DNA of 64,000 nt from Micromonospora arida (GTDB lineage: Bacteria; Actinomycetota; Actinomycetes; Mycobacteriales; Micromonosporaceae), in contig NZ_QGSY01000175.1 in assembly GCF_003857035.1 (NCBI RefSeq), positions 1 through 64,000 on the forward strand. The letters run 5' to 3'. Of this stretch, positions 33,507-41,665 are shown in pieces; the stretch's first letter is position 1; each line of letters starts with the position of its first letter. Below the pieces are notes generated by a model. It had not been told where the DNA came from. It searched no databases and saw only the letters and a program-made list of their open reading frames with translations. Position numbers and translations under genes: made by a program.

Positions 33507-35234
33507 ATGTCGACGACGAATCGACCGCTGCGCAGCGGGGAGTGGTTCGGTGCGGAAGGCCGCAACGGGTTCATCCATCGGTCCTGGATGCGCAACCAGG
33601 GGTTCGCGGACGACGTCTTCGACGGTCGCCCGGTGATCGGTATCGCCACCACCTGGTCGGAGCTGACACCCTGCAACGCCCACCTGCGCGACCTCGCCGA
33701 GTCGGTGAAGCGGGGCGTGTGGGAGAGCGGGGGCCTGCCGCTGGAGTTCCCGGCGATGAGCCTGGGCGAGCCGCTGATGCGACCCACGACAATGCTCTAC
33801 CGCAACCTGCTGGCGATGGAGCTGGAGGAGTCGGTCCGCGCCAACCCGCTCGACGGGGTGGTCCTGCTCTCCGGCTGTGACAAGACCACCCCCGGCCTGC
33901 TGATGGGAGCGGCGAGCGTCGACCTGCCGACCCTGATGTTGACCGGCGGCCCGATGCTCAACGGCAAGTTCCGTGGCCAGGACATCGGCTCGGGCACCGT
34001 CGTCTGGCGCTTCACCGAGGAGATGCGGGCCGGTCGGATGACCGCGGCCGACTGCTCCGAGGCGGAGGTCGGCATGTCCCGGAGCCGAGGCCACTGCATG
34101 ACAATGGGTACCGCCTCCACGATGGCCTGTGTGACCGAGGCGCTGGGCGTGCAACTGCCGGGGGCGGCCGCCGTGCCGGCGGTCGACTCCCGGCGGTACG
34201 CGCTCGCGCACGCCGCCGGACGCCGGATCGTCGCCATGGTCGAACAGGATCAACGGCTGTCCTCGGTGCTCACCAGGCAGGCGTTCGAGAATGCCGTCCG
34301 GGTCAACGCCGCCATCGGCGGCTCCACCAACGCGGTCGTGCACCTGCTCGCGATCGCCGGACGCCTCGGCGTCCCCCTGTCGCTGGAGGACTTCGACACC
34401 CTCACCGCCGACGTGCCCATGCTCGTCAACCTCATGCCGTCCGGGACGTACCTGATGGAGGACTTCGCCTACGCCGGCGGCCTTCCGGTGGTGATGAAGG
34501 AGCTCGCCCCGCTGCTGCACATGGACCACGTCACCGTCAGCGGCAGGAGCGTGGCGGAGAACGTCGACGGCGCCCAGTGCTGGAACCGGGACGTCATCGG
34601 CACCATGGAGGAGCCGTTCCAGCCCGCCGGCTCGGGCACCGTGGTGCTGCGCGGCTCGCTCGCCCCGTCCGGGGCGGTGCTGAAGGTCTCCGCCGCCTCC
34701 GCCCACCTCCTCACGCACACCGGCCCGGCGCTCGTCTTCGACCGGATCGAGGAGTACGTCGTCGCCGCCGACGATCCGGACCTCGACGTCACCCCCGACA
34801 CGGTGATCGTCGTCCGCAACGCCGGCCCACGGGGCTACCCCGGGTTCCCGGAGGTGGGCAACGTGCCCATGCCACGACGGTTGCTCGCCGACGGCATCAC
34901 GGACATGGTGCGGATCTCCGACGCTCGGATGAGCGGCACCGGCTACGGCACCTGCATCCTGCACGTGGCACCGGAGGCGTCAGTGGGTGGTCCGCTCGCG
35001 CTGGTACGCACCGGTGACCTGGTCGCCGTCGACGTCGCGACGCGCCGTCTGGACCTCCTGGTCGACGACGCGGAGCTGGCCCAACGCCGCTCCGGCTGGC
35101 AACCGCCGAAGCCGGTGGCCGACCGGGGCTGGGTGCGGCTCTACAGCGAACACGTGCTCCAGGCCGACAGCGGCGCGGACCTCGACTTTCTGGTAGGTGG
35201 CAGCGGCAGTGCGGTGCCCCGTCACTCACACTGA
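33507..35234 (+). CDS. IlvD/Edd-family sugar-acid dehydratase (pentonate dehydratase-like)
   Basis: This is a 575-residue iron-sulfur dehydratase. The three cluster Cys are in TPCNAHL, SGCDKTTPG and RGHCMTMGTAST. NAAIGGSTNAVVHLLAIAGR and the C-terminal SDARMSGTGYGTCILHVAPE complete the active site. The N-terminus (LRSGEWFGAEGRNGFIHRSWMRNQG) is that of the aldonate-specific branch (arabinonate/xylonate dehydratases) rather than of dihydroxyacid dehydratase. It would turn a pentonate into its 2-keto-3-deoxy form. ATG 33507 has AGAGAGG seven bases upstream. It is probably in the importer operon. Confidence 0.9.
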   Translation: MSTTNRPLRSGEWFGAEGRNGFIHRSWMRNQGFADDVFDGRPVIGIATTWSELTPCNAHLRDLAESVKRGVWESGGLPLEFPAMSLGEPLMRPTTMLYRNLLAMELEESVRANPLDGVVLLSGCDKTTPGLLMGAASVDLPTLMLTGGPMLNGKFRGQDIGSGTVVWRFTEEMRAGRMTAADCSEAEVGMSRSRGHCMTMGTASTMACVTEALGVQLPGAAAVPAVDSRRYALAHAAGRRIVAMVEQDQRLSSVLTRQAFENAVRVNAAIGGSTNAVVHLLAIAGRLGVPLSLEDFDTLTADVPMLVNLMPSGTYLMEDFAYAGGLPVVMKELAPLLHMDHVTVSGRSVAENVDGAQCWNRDVIGTMEEPFQPAGSGTVVLRGSLAPSGAVLKVSAASAHLLTHTGPALVFDRIEEYVVAADDPDLDVTPDTVIVVRNAGPRGYPGFPEVGNVPMPRRLLADGITDMVRISDARMSGTGYGTCILHVAPEASVGGPLALVRTGDLVAVDVATRRLDLLVDDAELAQRRSGWQPPKPVADRGWVRLYSEHVLQADSGADLDFLVGGSGSAVPRHSH

Positions 35235-35295
35235 CGGCCACCGACGGACGAGGCCCACGAAGAACTGATTCCACGGAAGAACGGACGGCCCGCCA

Positions 35296-36333
35296 GTGCG
35301 AGTTCACGCAAAGGCCGCTGTGACAGCGGCCGACCGGCCACCGGTCATGGCCGACGTCGCTCGCCTGGCGGGCGTGTCACACCAGACGGTGTCCCGGGTC
35401 ATCAACGGGGCCCCCAGCATCAGGCGCGAGACGCGGGAGCGGGTCCTCGAGGCGATCCGACGGCTCGACTACCGCCCCAACACGGCCGCCCGCGCGCTGG
35501 TGCGCGGACGGTCCGGGATGATCGGCATCATCGGCACGGCCAGGACGCTGTTCGGTCCGACGAGCATCCACCGCAGCGTCGAGGACGCCGCCCGCGCGGC
35601 CGGCTACTTCGCCACCTCGGTGAGCCTCTCCGAGGTGACGGTACGGGCGCTCAGCGACGCCACCGAACACCTCATGCGCGTCGGCGTGGAGGGCGTCGTC
35701 ATGATCGCCGGCAACGACGAGGCCCTCGAGGTGGTCCGGATGACGCGCTCGGGTGTCCCCTTCGTCGTCGTGGAGGGCGATCTGTCCAGGGCCAGCGTGA
35801 CCGTCGGCGTCGACCAGGTGCTCGGCGCCCGGATGGCCACCGAGCACCTCCTCGACCTCGGGCATCGGGAGATCGTGCATGTGAGCGGTCCGCTCAACTG
35901 GGCGGAGGCCCGCGCTCGCCTCGAAGGTTGGCGTCAGGCGATGAGCGCGGCGGGCCTACGCCCGCCGGAGCCGGTCGAGGGGGACTGGAGAGCGCACAGC
36001 GGCTACGCCGCCGGGCTGCGGATCGGTGCGATGCGCGCGACCACCGCGGTGTTCGCCGCCAACGACCAGATGGCCATCGGTGTACTGCGCGCGTTGCACG
36101 AGCGTGGACGGCGGGTGCCGCACGACGTCTCCGTCGTCGGATTCGACGACGTGCCCGAGGCGCCCTACCTCATCCCGCCGCTGACGACGATCCAGCAGGA
36201 TTTCGACGCGGTCGGTCGGCGGGCCATCACCGCCGTCACCCAGGCCATCGACGACACGGTGCCGCAGCGTCTGCCGCTGGTCGTCCCCAAGCTCGTGGTG
36301 CGGCAGAGCACGGCGCCGCCGACCGCTACCTGA
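35296..36333 (+). CDS. LacI-family transcriptional regulator, CebR-like
   Basis: A 345-residue LacI regulator: helix-turn-helix and hinge (PPVMADVARLAGVSHQTVSRVINGAPSI, AARALVRGRSGMIGII), then the sugar-sensing core (MATEHLLDLGHREIVHVSGPLNWAEARARLEGW, FAANDQMAIGVLRALHERGRRVPHDVSVVGFDD). GTG 35296 is taken as start, with ATG 35347 as a fallback. The recognition region (QTVSRV, AARALV) resembles CebR-type repressors, and a perfect CebR-type box lies before the GH30 gene, so it may control that gene (inference). Confidence 0.88.
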   Translation: MRVHAKAAVTAADRPPVMADVARLAGVSHQTVSRVINGAPSIRRETRERVLEAIRRLDYRPNTAARALVRGRSGMIGIIGTARTLFGPTSIHRSVEDAARAAGYFATSVSLSEVTVRALSDATEHLMRVGVEGVVMIAGNDEALEVVRMTRSGVPFVVVEGDLSRASVTVGVDQVLGARMATEHLLDLGHREIVHVSGPLNWAEARARLEGWRQAMSAAGLRPPEPVEGDWRAHSGYAAGLRIGAMRATTAVFAANDQMAIGVLRALHERGRRVPHDVSVVGFDDVPEAPYLIPPLTTIQQDFDAVGRRAITAVTQAIDDTVPQRLPLVVPKLVVRQSTAPPTAT

Positions 36334-36368
36334 GCAGCGGACGATCTGCACCGGCTGCCCGCCGACGG

Positions 36369-36401
36369 GCGGGAGCCCCAGCGTGTGGCCGGGGCTCCCG
36401 C
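36369..36401. terminator. Bidirectional terminator between LacI and GH30 genes
   Basis: Arms GCGGGAGCCCC and GGGGCTCCCGC pair perfectly over 11 bp with an 11-base loop, between the two convergent stop codons. Confidence 0.75.
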
Positions 36402-36433
36402 GCAGTCGATGGTGCTCGGGGCGAACGAGGTGT

Positions 36434-38149
36434 TCAGAGGGTGAAGACGAGCGTGGAGATGCTGCGGGCACCGACGTTGATGGTGGCCTGGCCGCCGTTC
36501 ACGCTGGTCGGCTGGCTGGCCGCGTTGGCGTTCTGCGAGGTGAGGTAGTGCTCGGCCCGGCTGACGTTCTGCGGGGCCTGGATCACGGCGTTGTTGACCG
36601 CGCTGTTCGAGCGGTTGAGGATCACCAGGGTGATCTTCCCGTCCCCCTGGTAGGCCGTTACCTCCAGCGGTGCGGCCTTCGAGCTCTTCGTCAGGGCGAC
36701 CCGCTGGTAGCCGGGGCGGACGTACTTCGCGTACTGCGAGAAGGCGTACCCGCGCTTGAGCGGAGCGCCCGCGACGGTGCCGAACGCCGACTCGCCGTCA
36801 CCGATGAAGGAGTAGTAGCGCTTGCCGTACCACCAGATGTAGGCGTTCCAGTTGGCCTCCATCGACTTGTGCACGGTGCGCATGATGTCGTCGAGGGTCT
36901 CGTTCCAGACCGCCGCGTTGGCGGGGTTGCCCCAGATGTTGGAGCCGCCACCGTCGGCGGCGTGCAGGTTCCACTCGGTCATCCACACCGGCTTGTTGTG
37001 CTGCTCCGCCAGCGAGTACGGCCGCAGTCGGCCCGACTCCTCGGTGCCGTACAGGTGCCCGCCGATGTAGCCGATGTTGTTGCGGGCGGACGCGTCGTTG
37101 AGGGTCGGATCGGTGTAGCCGTAGTTCATGTTGACCGCCTCGGCCACCATCAGCTTGGTGTTCTGCACCTTGCTGCCCTGGTCGCGGACGAAGGTGCGCA
37201 GCTCGGTGCCGCTCCAGTCCATCGAGTCGTAGTCCGGGTGCCAGTCCGGCTCGTTCTGCACCGACGTGACATCGATGGGTACGCCCTGGCCACGCATGTA
37301 CTGCACGTAGCTGTTCAGATGGTTGGCGTAGTCGTCGTAGTAGTCGGTCTTCAGCTTGCCGCCGTTGACCCGGCTGTTGTTGGTCTTCCACGCCGCCGGC
37401 GCGGTCCAGGGCGAGGCGAGGATCTTCACGTTGGACCCGTACGACTTCGCCGTCTTCAACGAGTTCACGTGCGTCGCCCACTCGCTGGACACTGGCGACA
37501 ACCCGGTCCGCACGATCGACAGCCCCAACTGGTTGGCACCCATCCCGACCAACGTCTGGGTGTCCGTCGTCGACCAGGCGCTACCCCAGATCGACTGCGC
37601 GGCCCCGAACCCGTCGACCGTCTGGTACCTGGTCGCGCTGTTCACGGTGACGTCCGCCGGCCCGTTCGGCGGCGGAGTCGTGGGCGGTGGGTCGGTCGGC
37701 GGCGGAGTCGTCGGCGGCGGAGTCGGCTCGGTGCCACCGGTGCAGCCCACCCCGTTCAACGCGAAGGTGGTGGGATCGGGGTTGCTGCCGGTCCAGGATC
37801 CGTTGAAGCCGAACGACACCGTCCCGTTGGTCGGGATGGCCCCGTTGTAGCTGACGTTCCTGGCGGTGACCGCGGTGCCGCTCTGCGTCAGCGTCGTGTT
37901 CCACGCCTGCGTGACGGTCTGTCCGGCGTTGTAGTTCCAGGTCAGCGTCCAATTCGTCACCGCGTCACCGAGATTGGTGATGGTGACGTTGGCGCCGAAG
38001 CCGCCCTGCCACTGCGACGACACGCTGTACTTCACTGAACAGCCGGCGGCTGCGGCCCCCGCTGGCATCGCCACGGCGACCGCTGCCGACGCCAGCAGGA
38101 CGGCACCGGCCGACACCAGGGCGGCGTTGGTCACTCTTCTTCTTCTCAT
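36434..38149 (-). CDS. Secreted GH30 xylanase with N-terminal CBM2
   Basis: The 571-residue secreted enzyme has a signal peptide (MRRRRVTNAALVSAGAVLLA, cleaved near AAAAG), then a CBM2-type carbohydrate-binding module (SVKYSVSSQWQGGFGANVTITNLGD through WTGSNPDPTTFALNGVGC). A Pro/Thr linker and a GH30 catalytic domain follow. The acid/base Glu is in VQNEPDWHP (Glu300) and the nucleophile in WMTEWNLHA (Glu392). A C-terminal beta domain closes the fold. GH30 enzymes of this kind cut glucuronoxylan. GAGGAG precedes the ATG. The perfect box at 38239 is 90 bp upstream. Confidence 0.92.
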   Translation of the reverse strand: MRRRRVTNAALVSAGAVLLASAAVAVAMPAGAAAAGCSVKYSVSSQWQGGFGANVTITNLGDAVTNWTLTWNYNAGQTVTQAWNTTLTQSGTAVTARNVSYNGAIPTNGTVSFGFNGSWTGSNPDPTTFALNGVGCTGGTEPTPPPTTPPPTDPPPTTPPPNGPADVTVNSATRYQTVDGFGAAQSIWGSAWSTTDTQTLVGMGANQLGLSIVRTGLSPVSSEWATHVNSLKTAKSYGSNVKILASPWTAPAAWKTNNSRVNGGKLKTDYYDDYANHLNSYVQYMRGQGVPIDVTSVQNEPDWHPDYDSMDWSGTELRTFVRDQGSKVQNTKLMVAEAVNMNYGYTDPTLNDASARNNIGYIGGHLYGTEESGRLRPYSLAEQHNKPVWMTEWNLHAADGGGSNIWGNPANAAVWNETLDDIMRTVHKSMEANWNAYIWWYGKRYYSFIGDGESAFGTVAGAPLKRGYAFSQYAKYVRPGYQRVALTKSSKAAPLEVTAYQGDGKITLVILNRSNSAVNNAVIQAPQNVSRAEHYLTSQNANAASQPTSVNGGQATINVGARSISTLVFTL

Positions 38150-38238
38150 GAAACTCCTCCTGAGGTGGTGGTGGCTTCCAGGCCTCGGGAGGGCTCGTCT
38201 GCGGCGAGATTCAGCGATGGCGTGGGCGGGGGAAGGGT

Positions 38239-38252
38239 TGGGAGCGCTCCCA
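38239..38252. promoter_or_regulatory. Perfect CebR-type operator upstream of GH30
   Basis: TGGGAGCGCTCCCA is a perfect 14-bp palindrome identical to the box described for CebR in Streptomyces, where it represses cellulose- and cello-oligosaccharide-responsive genes. Here it lies 90 bp before the GH30 start. Confidence 0.8.
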
Positions 38253-38324
38253 GGTACTGATTCCAGCAAGTTAATTCGTCCAACGATTCCTGTCAATGCA
38301 ATCGGCCCACGATCAGTGGTGCCG

Positions 38325-39260
38325 TCACCGGCCGCAGGTGCCGCACTGCCGCCGATTGCGCAGGTGGTAGTCGGCGGACGCGATTACCAGACCCACCCCC
38401 ATGACGAGGTACGCCGACATCGCCACCCACAGGAACGCGTCGGAGAACTCGCTGTGCGAGCCCGACGTCACCTGCACCATCCCCATGCCGAAGTAGGCCA
38501 CGATGCCCGCCCCGAGCCCGAAGCCGGGCACCAGCAGCAGCGGACGAGGAATGGTGCGCCCGGCGAGCAGCGGCACCCACCCCGGCCAGACCTCACCCCA
38601 GTGGTACACCAGCGCCAGCGGCAACAGCACTCCGGCCAGCACCAGGCCGATCTCCAACCCCAGCAGGGAGGCGCTCTGGTCGACGTGGTCGAACCCCACC
38701 ACGAACTGGGCCGCGAAGCGGGTCACGAGACCGCCCACGGCGGCCCACGCGGCCCAGCGCGCCCATCGCGCGGGTGCCGAGCGCCGCGTGCCCGGTCGGA
38801 CCGTCCGGCAGCAGGCTGGGCAGTCGCCCCGGGTGCGCCGCTGATAGTGAGCGGTGGCCAGAGCGAGCAGTACCGCTCCGGTGACACAACCGAGCCGGCT
38901 GACGAACGCCAGCGGGTCGAAGAACGGGCCGACGGTGAACAGCAGGAAGCCCACCAGCTCCGGCAGCAGGATCGCGGCGGCCGCGACCAGCGCTCCGGCG
39001 ACCGTCCAGGCGAGCCCCGCGAGCGCCGGCCGCCAGGTCGTCACCCGGTCCAGGGCAACCGCCAGCCCGCCCGCTGCCGCACACAACGCCACCGACCACC
39101 AGCCGGTGAAGCCGAGCAGGTCCAGCCCGAGCCGCCCGAACTCCGGAGCCTCGCCGACCGTCCAGGCCAGACGCACGCCCCCGTATGCCACGGCCCAGCC
39201 GAGCACTGCGTACGTCAGGCCATGGAGGCTCCGCCTGACGATCCGTGTCGATGTCGTCAT
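38325..39260 (-). CDS. Polytopic membrane protein with Cys pairs
   Basis: A 311-residue protein with about eight hydrophobic segments (for example GLTYAVLGWAVAYGG, ALVAAAAILLPELVGFLLF, LGLEIGLVLAGVLLPLALVY). A CPACC motif lies in a loop near the middle and a second pair (CGTCGR) at the very C-terminus, which could bind metal or form disulfides together. I do not recognise the family. The frame ends 40 bp from the GH30 upstream region and runs in the same direction as the neighbouring coiled-coil gene. Confidence 0.7.
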   Translation of the reverse strand: MTTSTRIVRRSLHGLTYAVLGWAVAYGGVRLAWTVGEAPEFGRLGLDLLGFTGWWSVALCAAAGGLAVALDRVTTWRPALAGLAWTVAGALVAAAAILLPELVGFLLFTVGPFFDPLAFVSRLGCVTGAVLLALATAHYQRRTRGDCPACCRTVRPGTRRSAPARWARWAAWAAVGGLVTRFAAQFVVGFDHVDQSASLLGLEIGLVLAGVLLPLALVYHWGEVWPGWVPLLAGRTIPRPLLLVPGFGLGAGIVAYFGMGMVQVTSGSHSEFSDAFLWVAMSAYLVMGVGLVIASADYHLRNRRQCGTCGR

Positions 39261-39371
39261 GCACCGATCCTGCCGGCGAGCCGCAGTGGGCGGACCCCGC
39301 TGACAGGGGAAGGCGCTCCCTCGCAGGAGGGACGTACCGACGGCGCCGGCGGCGATCGGCGTGGGCAGGCC

Positions 39372-39887
39372 CTAGCCGGACTGGGTCGGGTCGTCGGACC
39401 CGAACAGCGCCGAGGTGGGCGGTGCCGAACGCGGATCACGGACGGTGTGAGTGATGCCGGCTGCCTGTTCGTGCGCCCGGTTCACGATCGCCTCCGCCTC
39501 CCGGCGAGCGGCGCTCACCGTCTTCTCGGCGTCGAGCTTCGCGGCGTTGAGGTGGTCTTCGCCTTGCTTCTCGGCGAGTTGGAGGATCTGCTCCACCCGG
39601 TTGCCCAGGCCGCTGAGTGTCGGCCTGTCCGGGCTCGATCGCTGCCGTTTCGCGACGCCCGAGGTGCCCGCCCCCGTTCCGTCGCCGGACACGCCGGTCG
39701 GCTCGTCGCGGTTGGCCAGGCCGTCCTCCACCAGGTCGGACTCTGTCGTGCCGATCAGGGAGAGCCCGATTCCGAGCGCGGCGACCGCGACTCCGGGCCA
39801 GACCGCGTCCGGCCCGAGGGAGGGTCCGACCGCGACGCCGACGCCCAGCCCGAAGAGGGCTGTCGCGGTCTTGACCGGCTTACGCAT
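39372..39887 (-). CDS. Small membrane-anchored coiled-coil protein, DivIVA-like
   Basis: A 171-residue protein. Residues about 8-50 are two short hydrophobic segments (TALFGLGVGVAVG, PGVAVAALGIGLSLIG). A Gly/Thr-rich linker follows, then a heptad-repeat helix (RVEQILQLAEKQGEDHLNAAKLDAEKTVSAARREAEAIVNRAHEQA) of the type seen in DivIVA and related actinobacterial coiled-coil proteins. Possible membrane-associated scaffold; no function can be assigned. AGGAGG lies seven bases before the ATG. Confidence 0.7.
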   Translation of the reverse strand: MRKPVKTATALFGLGVGVAVGPSLGPDAVWPGVAVAALGIGLSLIGTTESDLVEDGLANRDEPTGVSGDGTGAGTSGVAKRQRSSPDRPTLSGLGNRVEQILQLAEKQGEDHLNAAKLDAEKTVSAARREAEAIVNRAHEQAAGITHTVRDPRSAPPTSALFGSDDPTQSG

Positions 39888-40096
39888 GGGGTCCTCCTGA
39901 GGTGGTACGGGAACCGGGCCTCCCGTTCCAGCATGGCGAGCGAGTCAACCAGGCTCGGTCTCGTGTGGAGTGACGGGTGTGGTGAGGATCCTCGGCCTTC
40001 TATACCGTGGCACGGTCACGGGTGGCCACTTCCTCGACCGGGCCGTCCCGCGACGACGTCGCTTACGCGTTCGACATGGGGGGTTTCGTCGTGACC

Positions 40097-40924
40097 ATGG
40101 AATCGCCGACGACCGGCCGGCACGAGGCCGGTGAGGCCGATGTGCAGCAGAAGATCGACACCTCGGTGCCGCATTCGGCGCGGATCTGGAACTACTGGCT
40201 CGGTGGCAAGGACAACTTCGCTGTCGACCGCGAGGCCGGGGACCAGTATCGCCAGGTCTTCCCCGGCGTCGTCGACGTGGCCCGGGCCTCTCGGCAGTTC
40301 CTGGTTCGCTCGATCATGTTCCTCGCTGCCGACGCGGGCATCCGCCAGTTCCTCGACGTCGGCACCGGGCTGCCGACCGCCAACAACACGCACGAGGTGG
40401 CCCAACGGATCGCCCCGGACGCGCGGATCGTCTACGTCGACAGCGACCCACTGGTGCTGGTGCACGCCCGCGCGTTGCTGGTGGGCACGGCCGAGGGCAG
40501 GACCGCCTACATCGACGGCGACCTGCACGACCCGGCCGCGGTCATCGCCGAGGCCGGCAAGACGCTGGACTTCGCGCAGCCGATCGGTCTCATCCTCAGC
40601 GGCGTCATGGGTCACGTGCCCGACTACGAGGCGGCCCGTTCGGTCACACGGCAGCTGGTGGCGGCACTGCCGAGCGGCAGTTACCTCTCGCTGAACGACG
40701 GCACGAGCCTGATCAGCGCCGAGATGCAGCAGGCGCAGGACGACTACAACGACACCGGCGCGACCCCGTACACCCTGCGCTCGCCCGACGAGATCGCCGG
40801 CTTCTTCGACGGCCTGGAGCTGGTCGAGCCCGGCGTCGTGCCGTGCCCGCAGTGGCGCCCGGACGACGCGGTCGACACGCCGGCCGACATCGACGCCTTC
40901 GGCGGGGTGGGCCGTAAGCGCTGA
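40097..40924 (+). CDS. SAM-dependent methyltransferase, DUF574/Methyltransf_19 family
   Basis: A 275-residue protein of the actinobacterial SAV2177-like S-adenosyl methyltransferase family. The signature HSARIWNYWLGGKDNFAVDREAGDQ lies near the N-terminus, then FLDVGTGLPTANNTHEVAQ (SAM loop), VYVDSDPLVLVHARALL, and a C-terminal FFDGLELVEPGVVPCPQWRPD. The family is very expanded in actinomycetes and its substrates are unknown. ATG 40097 is used; GTG 40091 with GGGGGG upstream is equally likely. Confidence 0.88.
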   Translation: MESPTTGRHEAGEADVQQKIDTSVPHSARIWNYWLGGKDNFAVDREAGDQYRQVFPGVVDVARASRQFLVRSIMFLAADAGIRQFLDVGTGLPTANNTHEVAQRIAPDARIVYVDSDPLVLVHARALLVGTAEGRTAYIDGDLHDPAAVIAEAGKTLDFAQPIGLILSGVMGHVPDYEAARSVTRQLVAALPSGSYLSLNDGTSLISAEMQQAQDDYNDTGATPYTLRSPDEIAGFFDGLELVEPGVVPCPQWRPDDAVDTPADIDAFGGVGRKR

Positions 40925-40932
40925 CGCTGTCT

Positions 40933-40984
40933 CGCGGCGGCGTCGCCACCAGGGTGGGTCGTTCCTGGTGGCGACGCCGCCGCG
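40933..40984. terminator. Very strong bidirectional terminator (21-bp perfect stem)
   Basis: Two 21-bp arms (40933-40953 and 40964-40984) are perfectly complementary around a 10-base loop, between the convergent methyltransferase and MarR genes. Confidence 0.85.
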
Positions 40985-40996
40985 CGGTACGGACGG

Positions 40997-41521
40997 TCAG
41001 CTGGCCTGGTCGGCTGGCGGAAGGACGCTCTGCACCGCCACGCAGGGGTCCGTGGCGGGTGCGGCGGCGTGGATCGCTTCGGCGGCCCGGGCGGCGAGGT
41101 CGCGAAAGACTCTGCGCTGCTCCTCGGGTAACCCGCCCAGCACGTGGTCCTCGGCGTGGGCGACCCGCCGCTCGGCCTCGGCGAGCGTCTGGCGTCCGCG
41201 TTCGGTGGCCACGACCCGTCGGGCCCGCCGGTCCTGGGGGTCAGGCCTGCGCTCGATGAGACCGGCGTTCGCCAGGTCGTCGATGACGTAGGTCAGCACG
41301 CTGCGGTCGATGGCCAGGCGAGCGGCCAGGGCCCCCTGCGTGGGCACCTCTTCGTGCACGACGACGGCCAGGATGTGGTACCCCCGACTGCCGTGCGGCA
41401 GGTCCTTCAGCAGCTCCTCGACGCGCTCGTGCCAGCGGCGCAGCACCATGCCCAGCGACCAACCGAAGTTCGAACCGCGCTTGCGGTCGGCCGGCAGTTC
41501 GCACGGATCGGTCACGGACAT
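40997..41521 (-). CDS. MarR-family transcriptional regulator
   Basis: A 174-residue winged-helix regulator: dimerisation helix (NFGWSLGMVLRRWHERVEELL), HTH (VPTQGALAARLAIDRSVLTYVIDDLANAGLIERRPDPQDRRARRVVATERGR) and C-terminal helix pair. DPQDRRARRV is the typical MarR wing. It is divergent from the double flavoenzyme gene at 41666, and the 144 bp between them contain two related palindromic sites, so it probably represses the flavoenzyme and itself. Confidence 0.9.
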   Translation of the reverse strand: MSVTDPCELPADRKRGSNFGWSLGMVLRRWHERVEELLKDLPHGSRGYHILAVVVHEEVPTQGALAARLAIDRSVLTYVIDDLANAGLIERRPDPQDRRARRVVATERGRQTLAEAERRVAHAEDHVLGGLPEEQRRVFRDLAARAAEAIHAAAPATDPCVAVQSVLPPADQAS

Positions 41522-41593
41522 GTCCCGATGCTAGTGGCCGATACGTTGATCATGATCCGACATTGCGGCAGCCCAGGAATGATTGGCGGCGAA

Positions 41594-41647
41594 GATAGGT
41601 TGTCTGACAAACGATAGGCGTAGAACATGATAGGTTGATCAAACGAT
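41594..41647. promoter_or_regulatory. Two related MarR-type operator sites
   Basis: Site 1 (41594-41615) reads GATAGGTTG...AAACGAT around the palindrome TTGTCTGACAA. Site 2 (41629-41647) has the same flanks around TTGATCAA. The shared half-sequences and position between the divergent MarR and flavoenzyme genes suggest paired operators. Confidence 0.6.
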
Positions 41648-41665
41648 CGCGTGGATGGTGAAGCA

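Noticed and set aside
32439..34964. An 841-codon minus-strand frame
   Set aside because: It is antisense to the permease and IlvD-type dehydratase genes, which have clear motifs. The translation is rich in Arg, Gly, His and Asp without recognisable sequence.
33507..35234. Dihydroxyacid dehydratase (ilvD) of branched-chain amino-acid synthesis
   Set aside because: The N-terminus, the Cys motif context and the importer/xylan neighbourhood fit the aldonate dehydratase branch; no other ilv genes are nearby.
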